Of a stretch of DNA of 64,000 nucleotides, positions 1 through 8,627 are shown piece after piece; positions within the stretch are counted from its first letter, which is position 1, and each line of letters begins with the position of its first letter. Source of the DNA: DAOUET01 sp034430155 (GTDB lineage: Bacteria > Chloroflexota > Anaerolineae > Anaerolineales > UBA4823). Location: assembly GCA_034430155.1 (NCBI GenBank), contig DAOUET010000048.1, forward strand, positions 1 to 64,000. The letters are read 5' to 3'. The notes under the pieces were generated by a model. It made no database searches. It worked only from the letters and a program-made list of their open reading frames with translations, and was not told where the DNA came from. A program made the position numbers and the translations under genes.

Positions 1-3
1 CCC

Positions 4-146
4 ATGTCTTTGCGAGGGCGATGTTCTTTCGCCCGAAGCAATCTGGAGAAAACAAGCAGATTGCTTCTGTCGCTCCGCTCCATCGCAATGACAGCTGGGT
101 GGGAGGATTGCACCCTCGCCGCTGTGCGGCTCATCGCAATGACAGC
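4..146. repeat. Degenerate dispersed palindromic repeat (TGTCATTGCGA family)
   Basis: Two identical ATCGCAATGACAGC words lie at 82-95 and 133-146. The left part, near 6-14, resembles the reverse complement of the same word. Inside is a perfect inverted repeat: GAAGCAATCT at 35-44 against AGATTGCTTC at 58-67. The pattern matches a class of non-coding intergenic repeats common in environmental bacterial genomes. No gene is supported here; the short open frame across it is repeat-derived. Confidence 0.6.
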
Positions 147-195
147 GGTATCAGGAAAGACGAGCGCCTTTCGCGGTGGTTTTACTCCTAAGAAA

Positions 196-320
196 CTGTC
201 ACTGCGAGAATGTCAGCGCAGCTGACGAGCGAAGCAGTCCCCTGACCAGGGACCAGATTGCTTCAGCCGGCAAAACTTGTCCTGAACGGAGTGAAGGAAG
301 CGCTGGCTTCGCAATGACAG
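196..320. repeat. Second dispersed repeat with terminal inverted repeats
   Basis: It begins CTGTCACTGCGAG (196-208) and ends TTCGCAATGACAG (308-320). These are reverse complements except for two positions. The interior repeats the words GAAGCAGTCC and AGATTGCTTC of the neighbouring copy. This is a complete copy of the palindromic family seen at 4-146, about 125 bp long and without coding capacity, so any movement would depend on an enzyme supplied elsewhere. Confidence 0.6.
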
Positions 321-608
321 CTTAATTTAAGGGTTTTCTGATTTTGCCCGAACTGTTGTCTCAACTTGAGAACCAACGGGATTTACCAGGTTGGAGGAAT
401 TGAGAGTGAGCGAAGTCCATTCGATCCTCCCCGGAAGGATCCTGACCCTCCTGCTGTTAACCAGGGGCCAGCTCATTAATGGATCGAATTAGGATAAGGA
501 TGGCGGGCTGGGAGCACACGAATCAGAGCAGTTCTTTTTTTAGGACAGCTGCCAGGCAGGCCGGGAATGGCCATAGACCTGATACCCCCAACCATCACGG
601 GCAGCTGT
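321..608. other. Non-coding stretch, nothing recognised
   Basis: This is the gap between the repeats and the 3' end of the glycosyltransferase. I see no convincing gene, RNA or clear terminator. The open frame starting at 479 on the plus strand lies mostly antisense to the glycosyltransferase and has no family features. Confidence 0.4.
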
Positions 609-1904
609 TTAGGCCGGCAGCCGGCTGGAATCGCCAGCCAGGGAGGGGGCCTGAGCGGGCTTGTATCCTTCCAAAACCTGGCGGTAGAGGTCTAGGATCC
701 GCCCTGCAATCAGGTTCCAGCTGTAATTCCGGGCAAATTCAGCAGCCTGCCTACCCATACGGGCGTGCAGCTGCGGATCGTAGATCAGCGCCATCAAACG
801 TTCGGCCAGTGCCTGCGGATCTTCTACAGGCACGGTATAACCGGTCTTGCCATCCTGTACCAGAAAAGCCAATCCGCCCACTTGAGAAGCCACTACCGGG
901 GTGCCACAAGCCATGGCTTCCAGGGCGACCATCCCGAACGATTCGTAATGGGACGGCATCACAACCGCCTCGGCAGCAGAATAGTAATACTGCAAGGTAT
1001 CCTGGCTGCGCTTTCCCAAAAAGGTCACAAAATCCCCCAGGTCGAACTTTTCGCGCAGTTCTTGCAGGCGAGCCATCTCGACATTGAGGTGTTCCTGGCT
1101 GGCATCTGCCTCTCCACCGATGATAGCCAGGCAGACGGGGTGCTCATCGAACCCATCCCGTTGGCGAATCCGGTAGAGGGCTTCGAGCAGGGTATCAATC
1201 CCCTTGAGCGGTTCAATCCGTCCGACATACAGCAACATGCGATCACAAGGGGGGATGCCGATGAACTCCTTGGCTTCATCGGGAGGGATTGGATAAAAGT
1301 GGCTTAAATCGACCCCCGGCGGGATGACGGTGATCCGCTTGGTGTCGACTTTATAGAGCCATTGTAACTGGGCCAGCTCGGCCTGAGTGGCAGCCACAAT
1401 TCGATCAGCAAACTGCAACACCTGCCTTTCACCATCCAGACGGTAATCCCCTTCTATCTCATCATCAGTGCGAGCGACCCGCTGTTTCATCATTCCAAGC
1501 GTGTGAAACATGTGCACCACCGGGAGATCCCATTTCATTTTTAAATCTCGGGCGGCGATGCCGGACATCCAATAGTGACTGTGAACCAGGTCATAATGAA
1601 GATCCTTGCTCCTAGAAAACGCCAGAATGCCATTTGCAAATTCGGGGATATAAGAGGCCAGTTCTTCTTTGGGCAGGGGTGTTTCCGGTCCGGCCGGTAT
1701 GTGCACGACCCGATTGCCGTACCCTAAATCGTGCAAAACATGGGGCACATGCTCATCCTGGGAGCGGGTGTAAACATCTACCTGGATGCCCATAGGCCCA
1801 AGATGGCGGGTGAGATCTCGTACATAAACATTCATCCCCCCGGTATCCTTTCCACCCAATGTCGCCAAAGGGCAGGTATGGTAAGACAACATCGCAACCC
1901 GCAA
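609..1904 (-). CDS. GT4-family glycosyltransferase (MshA/sucrose-synthase-like)
   Basis: A retaining glycosyltransferase of 431 residues, probably cytosolic, transferring a sugar from a nucleotide- or phosphate-activated donor. The N-terminal motif GGKDTGGMNVYV (17-28) is typical of MshA- and sucrose-synthase-like GT4 enzymes. HSHYW lies at 108-112, the donor-site GRIEPLKG at 228-235, and the family EX7E pair is E321 and E329 in YESFGMVALEA. The start is chosen as TTG at 1904 because AGAGGTG lies just upstream and the protein then begins MRVAMLSYH, as in the family. The longer frame to 2015 only reads into a hairpin repeat. The acceptor cannot be told from sequence. Confidence 0.9.
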   Translation of the reverse strand: MRVAMLSYHTCPLATLGGKDTGGMNVYVRDLTRHLGPMGIQVDVYTRSQDEHVPHVLHDLGYGNRVVHIPAGPETPLPKEELASYIPEFANGILAFSRSKDLHYDLVHSHYWMSGIAARDLKMKWDLPVVHMFHTLGMMKQRVARTDDEIEGDYRLDGERQVLQFADRIVAATQAELAQLQWLYKVDTKRITVIPPGVDLSHFYPIPPDEAKEFIGIPPCDRMLLYVGRIEPLKGIDTLLEALYRIRQRDGFDEHPVCLAIIGGEADASQEHLNVEMARLQELREKFDLGDFVTFLGKRSQDTLQYYYSAAEAVVMPSHYESFGMVALEAMACGTPVVASQVGGLAFLVQDGKTGYTVPVEDPQALAERLMALIYDPQLHARMGRQAAEFARNYSWNLIAGRILDLYRQVLEGYKPAQAPSLAGDSSRLPA

Positions 1905-1984
1905 TACGCACCTCTTATGATGAATTCCGGTCGCCCGGATATTTGTGGCTCTCTGGAATTTGCCGTGATGGGGTAGAGATGTGG

Positions 1985-2017
1985 GGGTGTTGGGCGGGCT
2001 GCGCCCGCCCAACACCC
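1985..2017. repeat. Perfect GC-rich hairpin upstream of the glycosyltransferase
   Basis: GGGTGTTGGGCGGGC (1985-1999), the loop TGC, and its exact reverse complement (2003-2017) form a 15-bp stem. It closely resembles the hairpin core of the elements at 2327-2419 and 27849-27942, but lacks their ACTTACGCAGTT ends. It may be a third, reduced copy. It lies in the 5' region of the minus-strand glycosyltransferase and has no U-tract. Confidence 0.65.
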
Positions 2018-2083
2018 TCAGATCTAACCTTTACCACGGGGATTCCCAAAGATCCACATTTGCTCGTCTTGGAATGGCCTAAC

Positions 2084-2092
2084 TGGTATAAT
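2084..2092 (+). promoter_or_regulatory. Extended -10 promoter, probably for tRNA-Thr
   Basis: TGGTATAAT matches the extended -10 consensus with a perfect TATAAT at 2087-2092. No good -35 is seen at normal spacing. Initiation near 2099 would give a leader of about 108 nt before the tRNA at 2207. The assignment to the tRNA rests on orientation and lack of another plus-strand gene between them. Confidence 0.45.
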
Positions 2093-2206
2093 CCCAATGA
2101 AGAATCTCGGGGTTTGGGCTAGTGAAGGATTTATGCGGGACTTGGGAAGACCAAAACCAGCCCCTTCAATAAAACCTTTATAGCGTAACCCCTAACGCTT
2201 TTATAG

Positions 2207-2279
2207 GCCACCGTAGCTCAGCCGGCAGAGCAACCGCTTCGTAAGCGGTGGGTCAAGGGTTCGATTCCCTTCGGTGGCT
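2207..2279 (+). tRNA. tRNA-Thr (anticodon CGT)
   Basis: A full cloverleaf can be drawn. The acceptor arm GCCACCG (2207-2213) pairs with CGGTGGC (2272-2278). The anticodon stem ACCGC/GCGGT encloses loop TTCGTAA with anticodon CGT at 2240-2242, reading ACG. The T arm contains GGTTCGATTCC. The discriminator is T2279 and CCA is not encoded, so it must be added after transcription. The gene sits between two hairpin repeats (1985-2017 and 2327-2419). Confidence 0.95.
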
Positions 2280-2326
2280 CCTGTGTTCGGACTTCCGGGG
2301 CCAAGCGCATCAGCGAGTAGAAAGCT

Positions 2327-2419
2327 TAGGACTTACGCAGTTGGTGGGAGGATGGGGGTGTTTGGGCGGGCGTTGCCCGCCCAAACACCCCCGATTTCCC
2401 CTGAACTGCGTAACTACTA
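2327..2419. repeat. MITE-like hairpin element, copy 1
   Basis: A 93-bp element with 16-nt ends that are inverted repeats with two mismatches: TAGGACTTACGCAGTT at the left and AACTGCGTAACTACTA at the right. The centre is a perfect 18-bp stem, GGGGGTGTTTGGGCGGGC with loop GTT. A copy differing by one inserted T is at 27849-27942. Near-identity of distant copies plus terminal inverted repeats suggests a small non-autonomous mobile element. No target-site duplication is obvious. Confidence 0.75.
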
Positions 2420-2455
2420 AATCTAATAATCGTCAGACACCAGGCCTTCGGAAGT

Positions 2456-2483
2456 TTGCTTACTCCTATGCTTCCAGTATAAT
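2456..2483 (+). promoter_or_regulatory. Promoter of udk, close to its start codon
   Basis: TTGCTT at 2456-2461 and TATAAT at 2478-2483 are separated by 16 nt. The -10 box ends only 6 nt before the ATG at 2490, so transcription probably starts at or near the A of the start codon. No Shine-Dalgarno sequence is present, consistent with a leaderless mRNA. Confidence 0.55.
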
Positions 2484-2489
2484 TCCTTT

Positions 2490-3116
2490 ATGCTAAAACG
2501 GACAACCCCTCTGGTGATAGCTATCGCAGGCGGTACCGGCTCCGGGAAAACCACGGTAGCCAATGCTATCCTGAGGCGGGTTGGAGCCGACCATATTGCC
2601 TATCTGCCCCACGACGCCTATTATAAAGACCTGAAAGACCTGCCACCCGCTCAACGCCAGCAGCTCAACTTTGACCATCCCAACTCACTGGAAACCGGAA
2701 TACTCGTCCAGCACCTCAAAGACCTTAGCAAGCTGCAGCCCATCCAATTGCCGGTATATGATTTTAAAACCCACTCGCGCACTACCCGCACAACTCCCAT
2801 CCAGCCTCAACCTGTGATCATCGTGGAAGGCATTTTAATCCTGGCAATCGCGGATCTGCGCCAGCTATTTGACGTCAAGATCTACGTAGACACCGACCCT
2901 GACATTCGGTTTATTCGCAGGCTCCAACGAGACATCCGCGAACGAGGCCGGACGACCGAGTCCGTCATCCGCCAGTACCTGACCACCGTTCGGCCAATGC
3001 ATTTGGAATTTGTCGAGCCATCCAAACGGTATGCAGACGTAATCATCCCTGAAGGCGGTTTCAACACCGTCGCGCTCGACATGGTCGTGGCGCGGATTGA
3101 AAGCCTGCTGCTTTAA
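2490..3116 (+). CDS. udk: Uridine kinase
   Basis: Phosphorylates uridine and cytidine to UMP and CMP with ATP or GTP in cytosolic pyrimidine salvage. The 208 residues match the usual length. GGTGSGKT (14-21) is the P-loop. HDAYYKD (41-47) and FDHPNSLE (61-68) are characteristic of the uridine kinase/PRK fold, and the lid region carries the Arg-rich run RRLQRDIRERGR. The ATG at 2490 has no ribosome site and sits 6 nt after a TATAAT box. The cyclophilin gene follows after 63 nt on the same strand. Confidence 0.93.
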   Translation: MLKRTTPLVIAIAGGTGSGKTTVANAILRRVGADHIAYLPHDAYYKDLKDLPPAQRQQLNFDHPNSLETGILVQHLKDLSKLQPIQLPVYDFKTHSRTTRTTPIQPQPVIIVEGILILAIADLRQLFDVKIYVDTDPDIRFIRRLQRDIRERGRTTESVIRQYLTTVRPMHLEFVEPSKRYADVIIPEGGFNTVALDMVVARIESLLL

Positions 3117-3179
3117 GGTTGAGAAGCGGCTTGAAATCTTCCCGGAAAACTTTACCCATATAACTGATAGGAGACATTG

Positions 3180-3704
3180 ATGCACCCTGATCGTAAACAG
3201 TGGTCACACCCACCAAAAATCGTTATCGACCCAGAAGTAAAGTACTCCGCCCTTATCCACACCGGAAAAGGGGACATCAGCATTAACCTATTTGCGGATA
3301 AAGCCCCGAGGATAGTCAATAACTTCGTATTTCTGGCCCGCCAGGGGTTCTACGACGGCACCATCTTTCACCGGGTGATCTCCGATTTCATGGCTCAAGG
3401 AGGCGACCCTACTGGAACGGGGAGCGGGGGGCCTGGCTATACCTTTCAAGATGAATTTCACCCCGATTTACGGCATGACAGAGCCGGCATCGTTTCAATG
3501 GCTAACGCCGGAGCTAATACCAACGGTTCCCAATTTTTCATAACGCACCTTCCCACCCCCTGGTTAGATAACAAGCACGCGGTCTTCGGAGAGGTTATGG
3601 AGGGGTTGGATGTGCTCTTGTCAATTCCGGCGCGTGACCCCCGGCAGGCAGAGTCACCAGCTATACAGATTAACTCAATAACCATTCTGGAGGATGAAAG
3701 CTGA
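3180..3704 (+). CDS. Cyclophilin-type peptidyl-prolyl cis-trans isomerase
   Basis: Catalyses cis-trans isomerisation of Xaa-Pro bonds to help folding. The 174-residue protein is a single cyclophilin domain. It has FHRV with the catalytic Arg at 65, FMAQGGDPTGTG (70-81), the active-site QFFIT (118-122) and HAVFG (133-137). There is no signal peptide, so it is cytosolic. The ATG at 3180 is chosen over the adjacent TTG at 3177 because GGAGA lies 5 nt upstream. It is probably cotranscribed with udk and the VTT protein. Confidence 0.92.
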   Translation: MHPDRKQWSHPPKIVIDPEVKYSALIHTGKGDISINLFADKAPRIVNNFVFLARQGFYDGTIFHRVISDFMAQGGDPTGTGSGGPGYTFQDEFHPDLRHDRAGIVSMANAGANTNGSQFFITHLPTPWLDNKHAVFGEVMEGLDVLLSIPARDPRQAESPAIQINSITILEDES

Positions 3705-3730
3705 CCTTAGCAAGGTATCAGAAGGATATG

Positions 3731-4318
3731 ATGTCAAAAACTAGATCCCTTCCTGATCACGATTTCTCGCCCCCAACCCAGATGAAACCCAAGCGCCGCT
3801 TGACTTTGATCCGAGTGTTAACCCTACTCGCTGTGATTATACTAAGCGGGTACATATATAGCATCCGTGATCATGCCTCTCAATTAGCCGCGTACGGGTA
3901 TCCTGGGATATTCTTGCTCTCATTCTTAGCATATGCCACCGTCCTGCTGCCCGCCCCAGGAGTTGCAGTCGTTTTTGCAATGGGGGCTGTCTTTCATCCG
4001 GTGGGTGTGGCGCTGGCTGCCGGAGCTGGGGCGGCCTTGGGCGAACTCACCGGTTATATGGCGGGGTTCGGCGGCCAGGAAGTGGTGGAGCGAGTCGAAA
4101 TGTATGAGCGGTTCAGCCGGTGGATGAAAAGAAACGGTCCTTTGACCGTACTTTTCTTATCGGCAATACCAAACCCCTTTTTTGATCTGGCCGGCCTAGC
4201 GGCGGGTGCCCTGAAGATGAAAATTCTTCGTTTTTTATTATGGTGCTGGATCGGCGAGACCATAAAAATGCTGGTATTTTCATATGCGGGCGCCACCTCC
4301 CTTAATTGGTTGAATTGA
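3731..4318 (+). CDS. VTT-domain (DedA/SNARE-associated-like) membrane protein
   Basis: An integral membrane protein of about 195 residues. A first transmembrane helix lies near residues 20-40. The VTT-type core follows, with hydrophobic runs broken by LLPAPG and GELTGYMAGFGGQE. The second half has SAIPNPFFDLAGLAAGAL, the conserved Pro/Asn re-entrant motif of DedA/TMEM64 relatives, some of which act as lipid scramblases. Substrate and role here are unknown. GAAGGA at 3721-3726 favours ATG 3731 over ATG 3728. Confidence 0.8.
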   Translation: MSKTRSLPDHDFSPPTQMKPKRRLTLIRVLTLLAVIILSGYIYSIRDHASQLAAYGYPGIFLLSFLAYATVLLPAPGVAVVFAMGAVFHPVGVALAAGAGAALGELTGYMAGFGGQEVVERVEMYERFSRWMKRNGPLTVLFLSAIPNPFFDLAGLAAGALKMKILRFLLWCWIGETIKMLVFSYAGATSLNWLN

Positions 4319-4400
4319 ATTTTCGGAAGTAAGCCTGTAATGAGGCTCGGCTTAAATCGAATCACATACCACTTTAAAGATTTATCACAAGGAGAACGCC

Positions 4401-5762
4401 ATGTCTTACACTACCAAGATAGATGCATATATCGATGACCATATTGATGAAAGTATCTCCGAGTTATCACGACTATGCGCACAACCCAGCGTGGCGGCCC
4501 AGAACTGGGGATTGAGTGAGTGTGCCGACTTAGTCGCAGAGATGCTCAAATCGCGCGGATTTGCCGTTCAAGTGATGCCTACCGGTGGAGCACCGATAGT
4601 TTTTGGGCAGCTACCAGGACGCAGCCAGAGGACTCTTCTTTTCTATAACCATTATGACGTGCAACCGCCTGAACCCCTCGATCTTTGGGAAAGCCCACCA
4701 TTCGAGCCAACCATGAGAGACGGAAAACTTTATGCGCGGGGTGTCAGCGACGACAAGGGACACGTTACCAGCCGGCTTTTTGCTATTGACGCCTGGCTAG
4801 AGACCGCTGGGCAGCTGCCATGCAATGTGAAGTTTATCATCGAGGGCGAAGAGGAAGTTAGCAGCGTGCATCTACATGGCTTTGTGGAGGAAAATCAAAA
4901 ACTCTTAAATGCAGATGCCTGCATCTGGGAATTCGGCGGCGTCGACCATCGTGAGGTTCCTATGCAATATTTGGGAATGCGCGGTATCTGCTACGTGGAG
5001 CTGTCAATCACGACCGCAGACATCGACGCACACTCCGGATTGGGAGGTTCGATTTTCCCAAACGCTGCCTGGCGACTTGTATGGGCTTTGAACAGCCTCA
5101 AAGGTCCAGATGAACGCATCCTCATCCCCGGGCATTACGATGCCGTTGTGCCCCCCAGTGAACGAGACCGCCAGTTAATGGCAGCGCTTCCAGAAGTTGC
5201 AGAGGAATATAAAACCCGCTATGGGATAGAAAACTTCCTGAAAGGACTGACAGGCGGCTTAGCGCTACGGCTGGCGGAGGTCTTCGAACCAACCTGTACG
5301 ATTTGCGGTTTAACTTCAGGGTACCAGGGTCCTGGCTCCAAGACTGTCTTGCCGGCGCTGGCTTCTGCAAAAGTTGATTTCCGCCTGGTACCCAACCAGA
5401 CACCCGACCAAGTGATCATTGGCTTACGCAACCACCTGGATGCACAAGGTTTCGCTGATATTGAGATCACCTATCTGGGTGGCGAAGCTCCCGCCCGAAC
5501 AGACCCGGACGACCCGTTCGTCGACCTGGTAAACAAATCTGCCGAGCCGGTTTACGGACAGCCGATGCAGATTGTGCCGATGGTCGGTGGTTCAGGACCA
5601 AACTATCCATTTCTTCATTACCTTAACCTGCCAATCGCCACTGCCGGGGTTGGATATCCCGGCTCCCAGGCGCACGCGCCCAACGAAAACATGCGGGTCG
5701 ATCTCTATGTCAAAGGAGCCAAACATATCGCCCGTATCCTGGAGGCATTCAGCCAGAGTTGA
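4401..5762 (+). CDS. M20 family dipeptidase
   Basis: A di-zinc peptidase of 453 residues, like CNDP/PepV-type enzymes that cleave dipeptides or short peptides in the cytosol. Metal-binding motifs are YNHYDVQPP with H84 and D86, and GVSDDKG with D117/D118. The catalytic and metal Glu pair lies at E151/E152 in EGEEEVSS. A dimerisation lid follows, and GGSGPNYPF and AHAPNE occur near the C-terminus. AAGGAGA precedes the ATG. It lies about 80 nt after the VTT gene. Confidence 0.92.
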   Translation: MSYTTKIDAYIDDHIDESISELSRLCAQPSVAAQNWGLSECADLVAEMLKSRGFAVQVMPTGGAPIVFGQLPGRSQRTLLFYNHYDVQPPEPLDLWESPPFEPTMRDGKLYARGVSDDKGHVTSRLFAIDAWLETAGQLPCNVKFIIEGEEEVSSVHLHGFVEENQKLLNADACIWEFGGVDHREVPMQYLGMRGICYVELSITTADIDAHSGLGGSIFPNAAWRLVWALNSLKGPDERILIPGHYDAVVPPSERDRQLMAALPEVAEEYKTRYGIENFLKGLTGGLALRLAEVFEPTCTICGLTSGYQGPGSKTVLPALASAKVDFRLVPNQTPDQVIIGLRNHLDAQGFADIEITYLGGEAPARTDPDDPFVDLVNKSAEPVYGQPMQIVPMVGGSGPNYPFLHYLNLPIATAGVGYPGSQAHAPNENMRVDLYVKGAKHIARILEAFSQS

Positions 5763-5832
5763 TTGATCAGAGACTTCGAATTTGAGTATTGCCATGCATG
5801 AACGCCAATACCCGATAAGTTAAGGGCTACGC

Positions 5833-8622
5833 ATGTCTTTCTCCATCCGCCGCGACCTGGGACTGCAGCTGCTGGCTCTCTATCTGCTCTTCGTAGGCCC
5901 GGTCGTGGTCGCCTCTCTAGGTTTCGATCAGATTGCCAGCCAGCGCCTCGAAAGGGACGCCAAAGCCAGCGACCTGGCCTTGGCACGCGCAATTGCCCAG
6001 GAGACAGATCTCTCAATGGCCCATGCCTTGCAATCTGTCGAGCAGCTGGCCACCTACCCGGCAGTTATCAAGGCTGAACCAGATGGGATGGCGCCGCTTT
6101 TTGAAACTTTAATGAGCGCACGGCCGGATGTCAACCTGGTGTATCGATTGGATGCAGACGGGAAAATGATCTTCCACGTTCCCATCGGACCCGGTTCGAC
6201 TGTAGGTATCGATTTCTCATTCCGCGACTATTACCAGAAAGCATTGACTACCCGCTCTCCGCTGGTATCTTTCGGACGCATCTCTCCAACCACCGGTCAA
6301 CCGGTAGCCACGGCGGTCATGCCTCTCTGGGACCAAGCAGATAATTTCCTGGGATTGGTCGCCACCAATATCAAGTTGGAAACCCTCAGCGATGCACTGA
6401 CAAATATCGCCTCAGGGTACAGCCCGGACGAGCACTTTGAAGTCATCATCATCGATTCAGCTGGTCATGTCATCGCCCGCCCCAATCCCGACCCCACCAC
6501 ATTATTGATCGACTTCAACATACCTCGTCCCGAAATCACCAAAGCAGTGCTGGTGGGGGTATCGGGCAATTCGATTGCCCAAGATGAAAACGGGTCAGAA
6601 ATACTGTACAGCTATGTACCGGTATCAAGCGCCGGATGGGGAGTAATCGTCAGCCGACCAACCGCAGTCGCCTTCGCCACGCTGAGGGCCTTCCACCGGG
6701 GCGTATTGCTGATCATAGGGGTCTTCTTGAGCATCGGCCTTTTCTTCTGGTTAGCTCTTTCCCGGCAAGTAATCCGTCCCTTGGAACGCCTGGCTGCCTT
6801 CAGCCAGACCATTGGATTGGAACAAGACTTCAATCCCGAACGACGCGATGCCCTACTGAACATGTCTGAACGCCCCGACCAGATGGGCCACCTCATCCGC
6901 AGCCTGACGAGAATGGGGGGTGCAATTCAGGCTCGCTTGGATGAACTCTCCACGCTTTTAGGAACAAGCGCTGCAGTTGTTTCGAGTTTGGACCTTCAAA
7001 CTGTCCTGGAAAGCATCCTCGAACAGGTTGAACACCTTTTAGGGGTCGACAAATGCGCAATCGTAGCTCTGGACGAGCAAAAGGGAATTTTCCGGGCGCA
7101 AGCCAGCCGCGGGCTTTCCAAGCGTTATACCGAACAGATTTATATCGACCCGGACGAACCCCAATCGGTGACCATGCGCGCCATCCGCAGTGGTCAACCG
7201 ATTCAAATAAGCGATACGGAAACCGACCCGACCTTCATGGCGTTACGGCCTCGCAGCCGGGCAGAAGGCTATCGCTCAATTCTGGCTGTACCACTCAGCG
7301 CCCAGCACGGCCCTGCATCTGCTTTATTGGTATATCGCCCCGAACCTCACGTTTTTACCAAACGTGAAATAAATCTGGTGACAACTTTCGCCAACCACGC
7401 TGCCATGGCGATAGAAAATGCGATCTTATTCACACGCAGTGATACCCGCCTGCAAGAACAATCGCACAGGTTGGAGGCATTAATCCAGTCGATGCAAGAC
7501 GGTTTGATCTTGGAAAACCTTGAAGGGCGGGTACTCTACGCCAATCGCCGCATAAGTGAACTAACCCAATTGCCACCAGAAGAAATAAGCGGCGCCGATG
7601 TTGAGAATATCATAGAACAGCTATTAGCCCGGCCATCTGAGAGAAATCCAGACGATATTGAAAACATCCGGCTAGCTATCTCAGCAGCACTAAACGGCGG
7701 TGACCAACGTAGAGTTGAATTCACGATAAATGATTCCCACCATAACCTCTACCTGCGCTTACAGGCCTTTGATGTGACCGACTCTCAGGGGATGCTGATA
7801 GGGCGCGGCCAGATCCTAAGAGACATAACGATCAGTCGTGAAGTGGATCGCATGAAATCAAGTCTGATCTCAACGGTTTCACACGAGTTGCGGACACCCT
7901 TGGCTGCCATAAAGGGATATACCACCACCTTACTGGCAGAAGATGTCCAATGGGATCCCAAGGCACAGCATGAATTTCTGAAAATCATCTCATCGGAGAC
8001 TGACCGCTTGAGTGACTTGGTTAATGACCTGCTAGATATGTCCCGGATTGAGGCGGGTAACCTGATAGTGTCCCGAGAGGCCTGCGACATAGAAGAAATC
8101 ATCAGCAGGGCGGCCCAACGCGCCTATCCCTCTCCCGGGGAACGATTGGAAGTATATTTACCCCCAGATTTACCAATCCTGTTCGCCGATCCGCAACGAA
8201 TTGAGGTGGTTTTACGCAATCTGATTGAAAACGCGGCGAAGTACGCTGGAGATGATTCCCCTATTCGCGTAAGCGGCAGGCAGCATGGAAATGACTTCAT
8301 CCTGCGAGTCGAGGACCAGGGTCCAGGCATTCCAATGGATGATAGTGACCGCATCTTCGAGAGCTTCTACCGGGTCGAGAATGGATTGGTTCGGGAGGCT
8401 CCTGGAGCGGGTATCGGTTTAGCCATCTGCCAGGGCTTCGTGCGGGCCCATGGTGGAGAGATCTGGTTAGAACCACGCTCAAAAGGAACCTGTGTGGCTT
8501 TTTCATTACCTCTAACCGACGCATCCGGGCAACCAAGGATCTCTCAATCCGGCGATGGGACCTACCAGCGACTAGAATCCGATCACCAGGCACATCAATC
8601 AGCCAATAACTTAACTAATTAA
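5833..8622 (+). CDS. Cache-HAMP-GAF-PAS sensor histidine kinase
   Basis: A membrane sensor of 929 residues. A first helix (about 11-35) leads into an extracellular double-Cache region (about 40-280), which commonly binds small ligands. A second helix (about 288-310), HAMP, a GAF domain (about 385-535) and a PAS domain (about 550-670) follow. The HisKA box SHELRTPLAAIKG places the phospho-acceptor at H684. The ATPase domain has NLIENAAKYA (796-805), DQGPGIP (828-834) and GAGIGLA near 858-864. AAGGG lies 7 nt before the ATG. The response regulator follows after 5 nt, so the two form a cognate pair. The ligand is unknown. Confidence 0.93.
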   Translation: MSFSIRRDLGLQLLALYLLFVGPVVVASLGFDQIASQRLERDAKASDLALARAIAQETDLSMAHALQSVEQLATYPAVIKAEPDGMAPLFETLMSARPDVNLVYRLDADGKMIFHVPIGPGSTVGIDFSFRDYYQKALTTRSPLVSFGRISPTTGQPVATAVMPLWDQADNFLGLVATNIKLETLSDALTNIASGYSPDEHFEVIIIDSAGHVIARPNPDPTTLLIDFNIPRPEITKAVLVGVSGNSIAQDENGSEILYSYVPVSSAGWGVIVSRPTAVAFATLRAFHRGVLLIIGVFLSIGLFFWLALSRQVIRPLERLAAFSQTIGLEQDFNPERRDALLNMSERPDQMGHLIRSLTRMGGAIQARLDELSTLLGTSAAVVSSLDLQTVLESILEQVEHLLGVDKCAIVALDEQKGIFRAQASRGLSKRYTEQIYIDPDEPQSVTMRAIRSGQPIQISDTETDPTFMALRPRSRAEGYRSILAVPLSAQHGPASALLVYRPEPHVFTKREINLVTTFANHAAMAIENAILFTRSDTRLQEQSHRLEALIQSMQDGLILENLEGRVLYANRRISELTQLPPEEISGADVENIIEQLLARPSERNPDDIENIRLAISAALNGGDQRRVEFTINDSHHNLYLRLQAFDVTDSQGMLIGRGQILRDITISREVDRMKSSLISTVSHELRTPLAAIKGYTTTLLAEDVQWDPKAQHEFLKIISSETDRLSDLVNDLLDMSRIEAGNLIVSREACDIEEIISRAAQRAYPSPGERLEVYLPPDLPILFADPQRIEVVLRNLIENAAKYAGDDSPIRVSGRQHGNDFILRVEDQGPGIPMDDSDRIFESFYRVENGLVREAPGAGIGLAICQGFVRAHGGEIWLEPRSKGTCVAFSLPLTDASGQPRISQSGDGTYQRLESDHQAHQSANNLTN

Positions 8623-8627
8623 AGCAC

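Noticed and set aside
4..320. CRISPR-like repeat array
   Set aside because: Repeated words are present but spacing is irregular, they occur in both orientations, and no cas gene is near.
479..1087. A 202-codon plus-strand frame
   Set aside because: It lies mostly antisense to the well-supported GT4 gene, has no family motif, and reads as Pro/Arg-rich low-complexity sequence.
2182..2203. AGCGT/ACGCT hairpin followed by TTTTAT as a terminator
   Set aside because: Only a 5-bp stem directly before the tRNA; too weak to call.
2248..2496. An 82-codon plus-strand frame
   Set aside because: It runs from inside the tRNA through the hairpin element; its codons are explained by these features.
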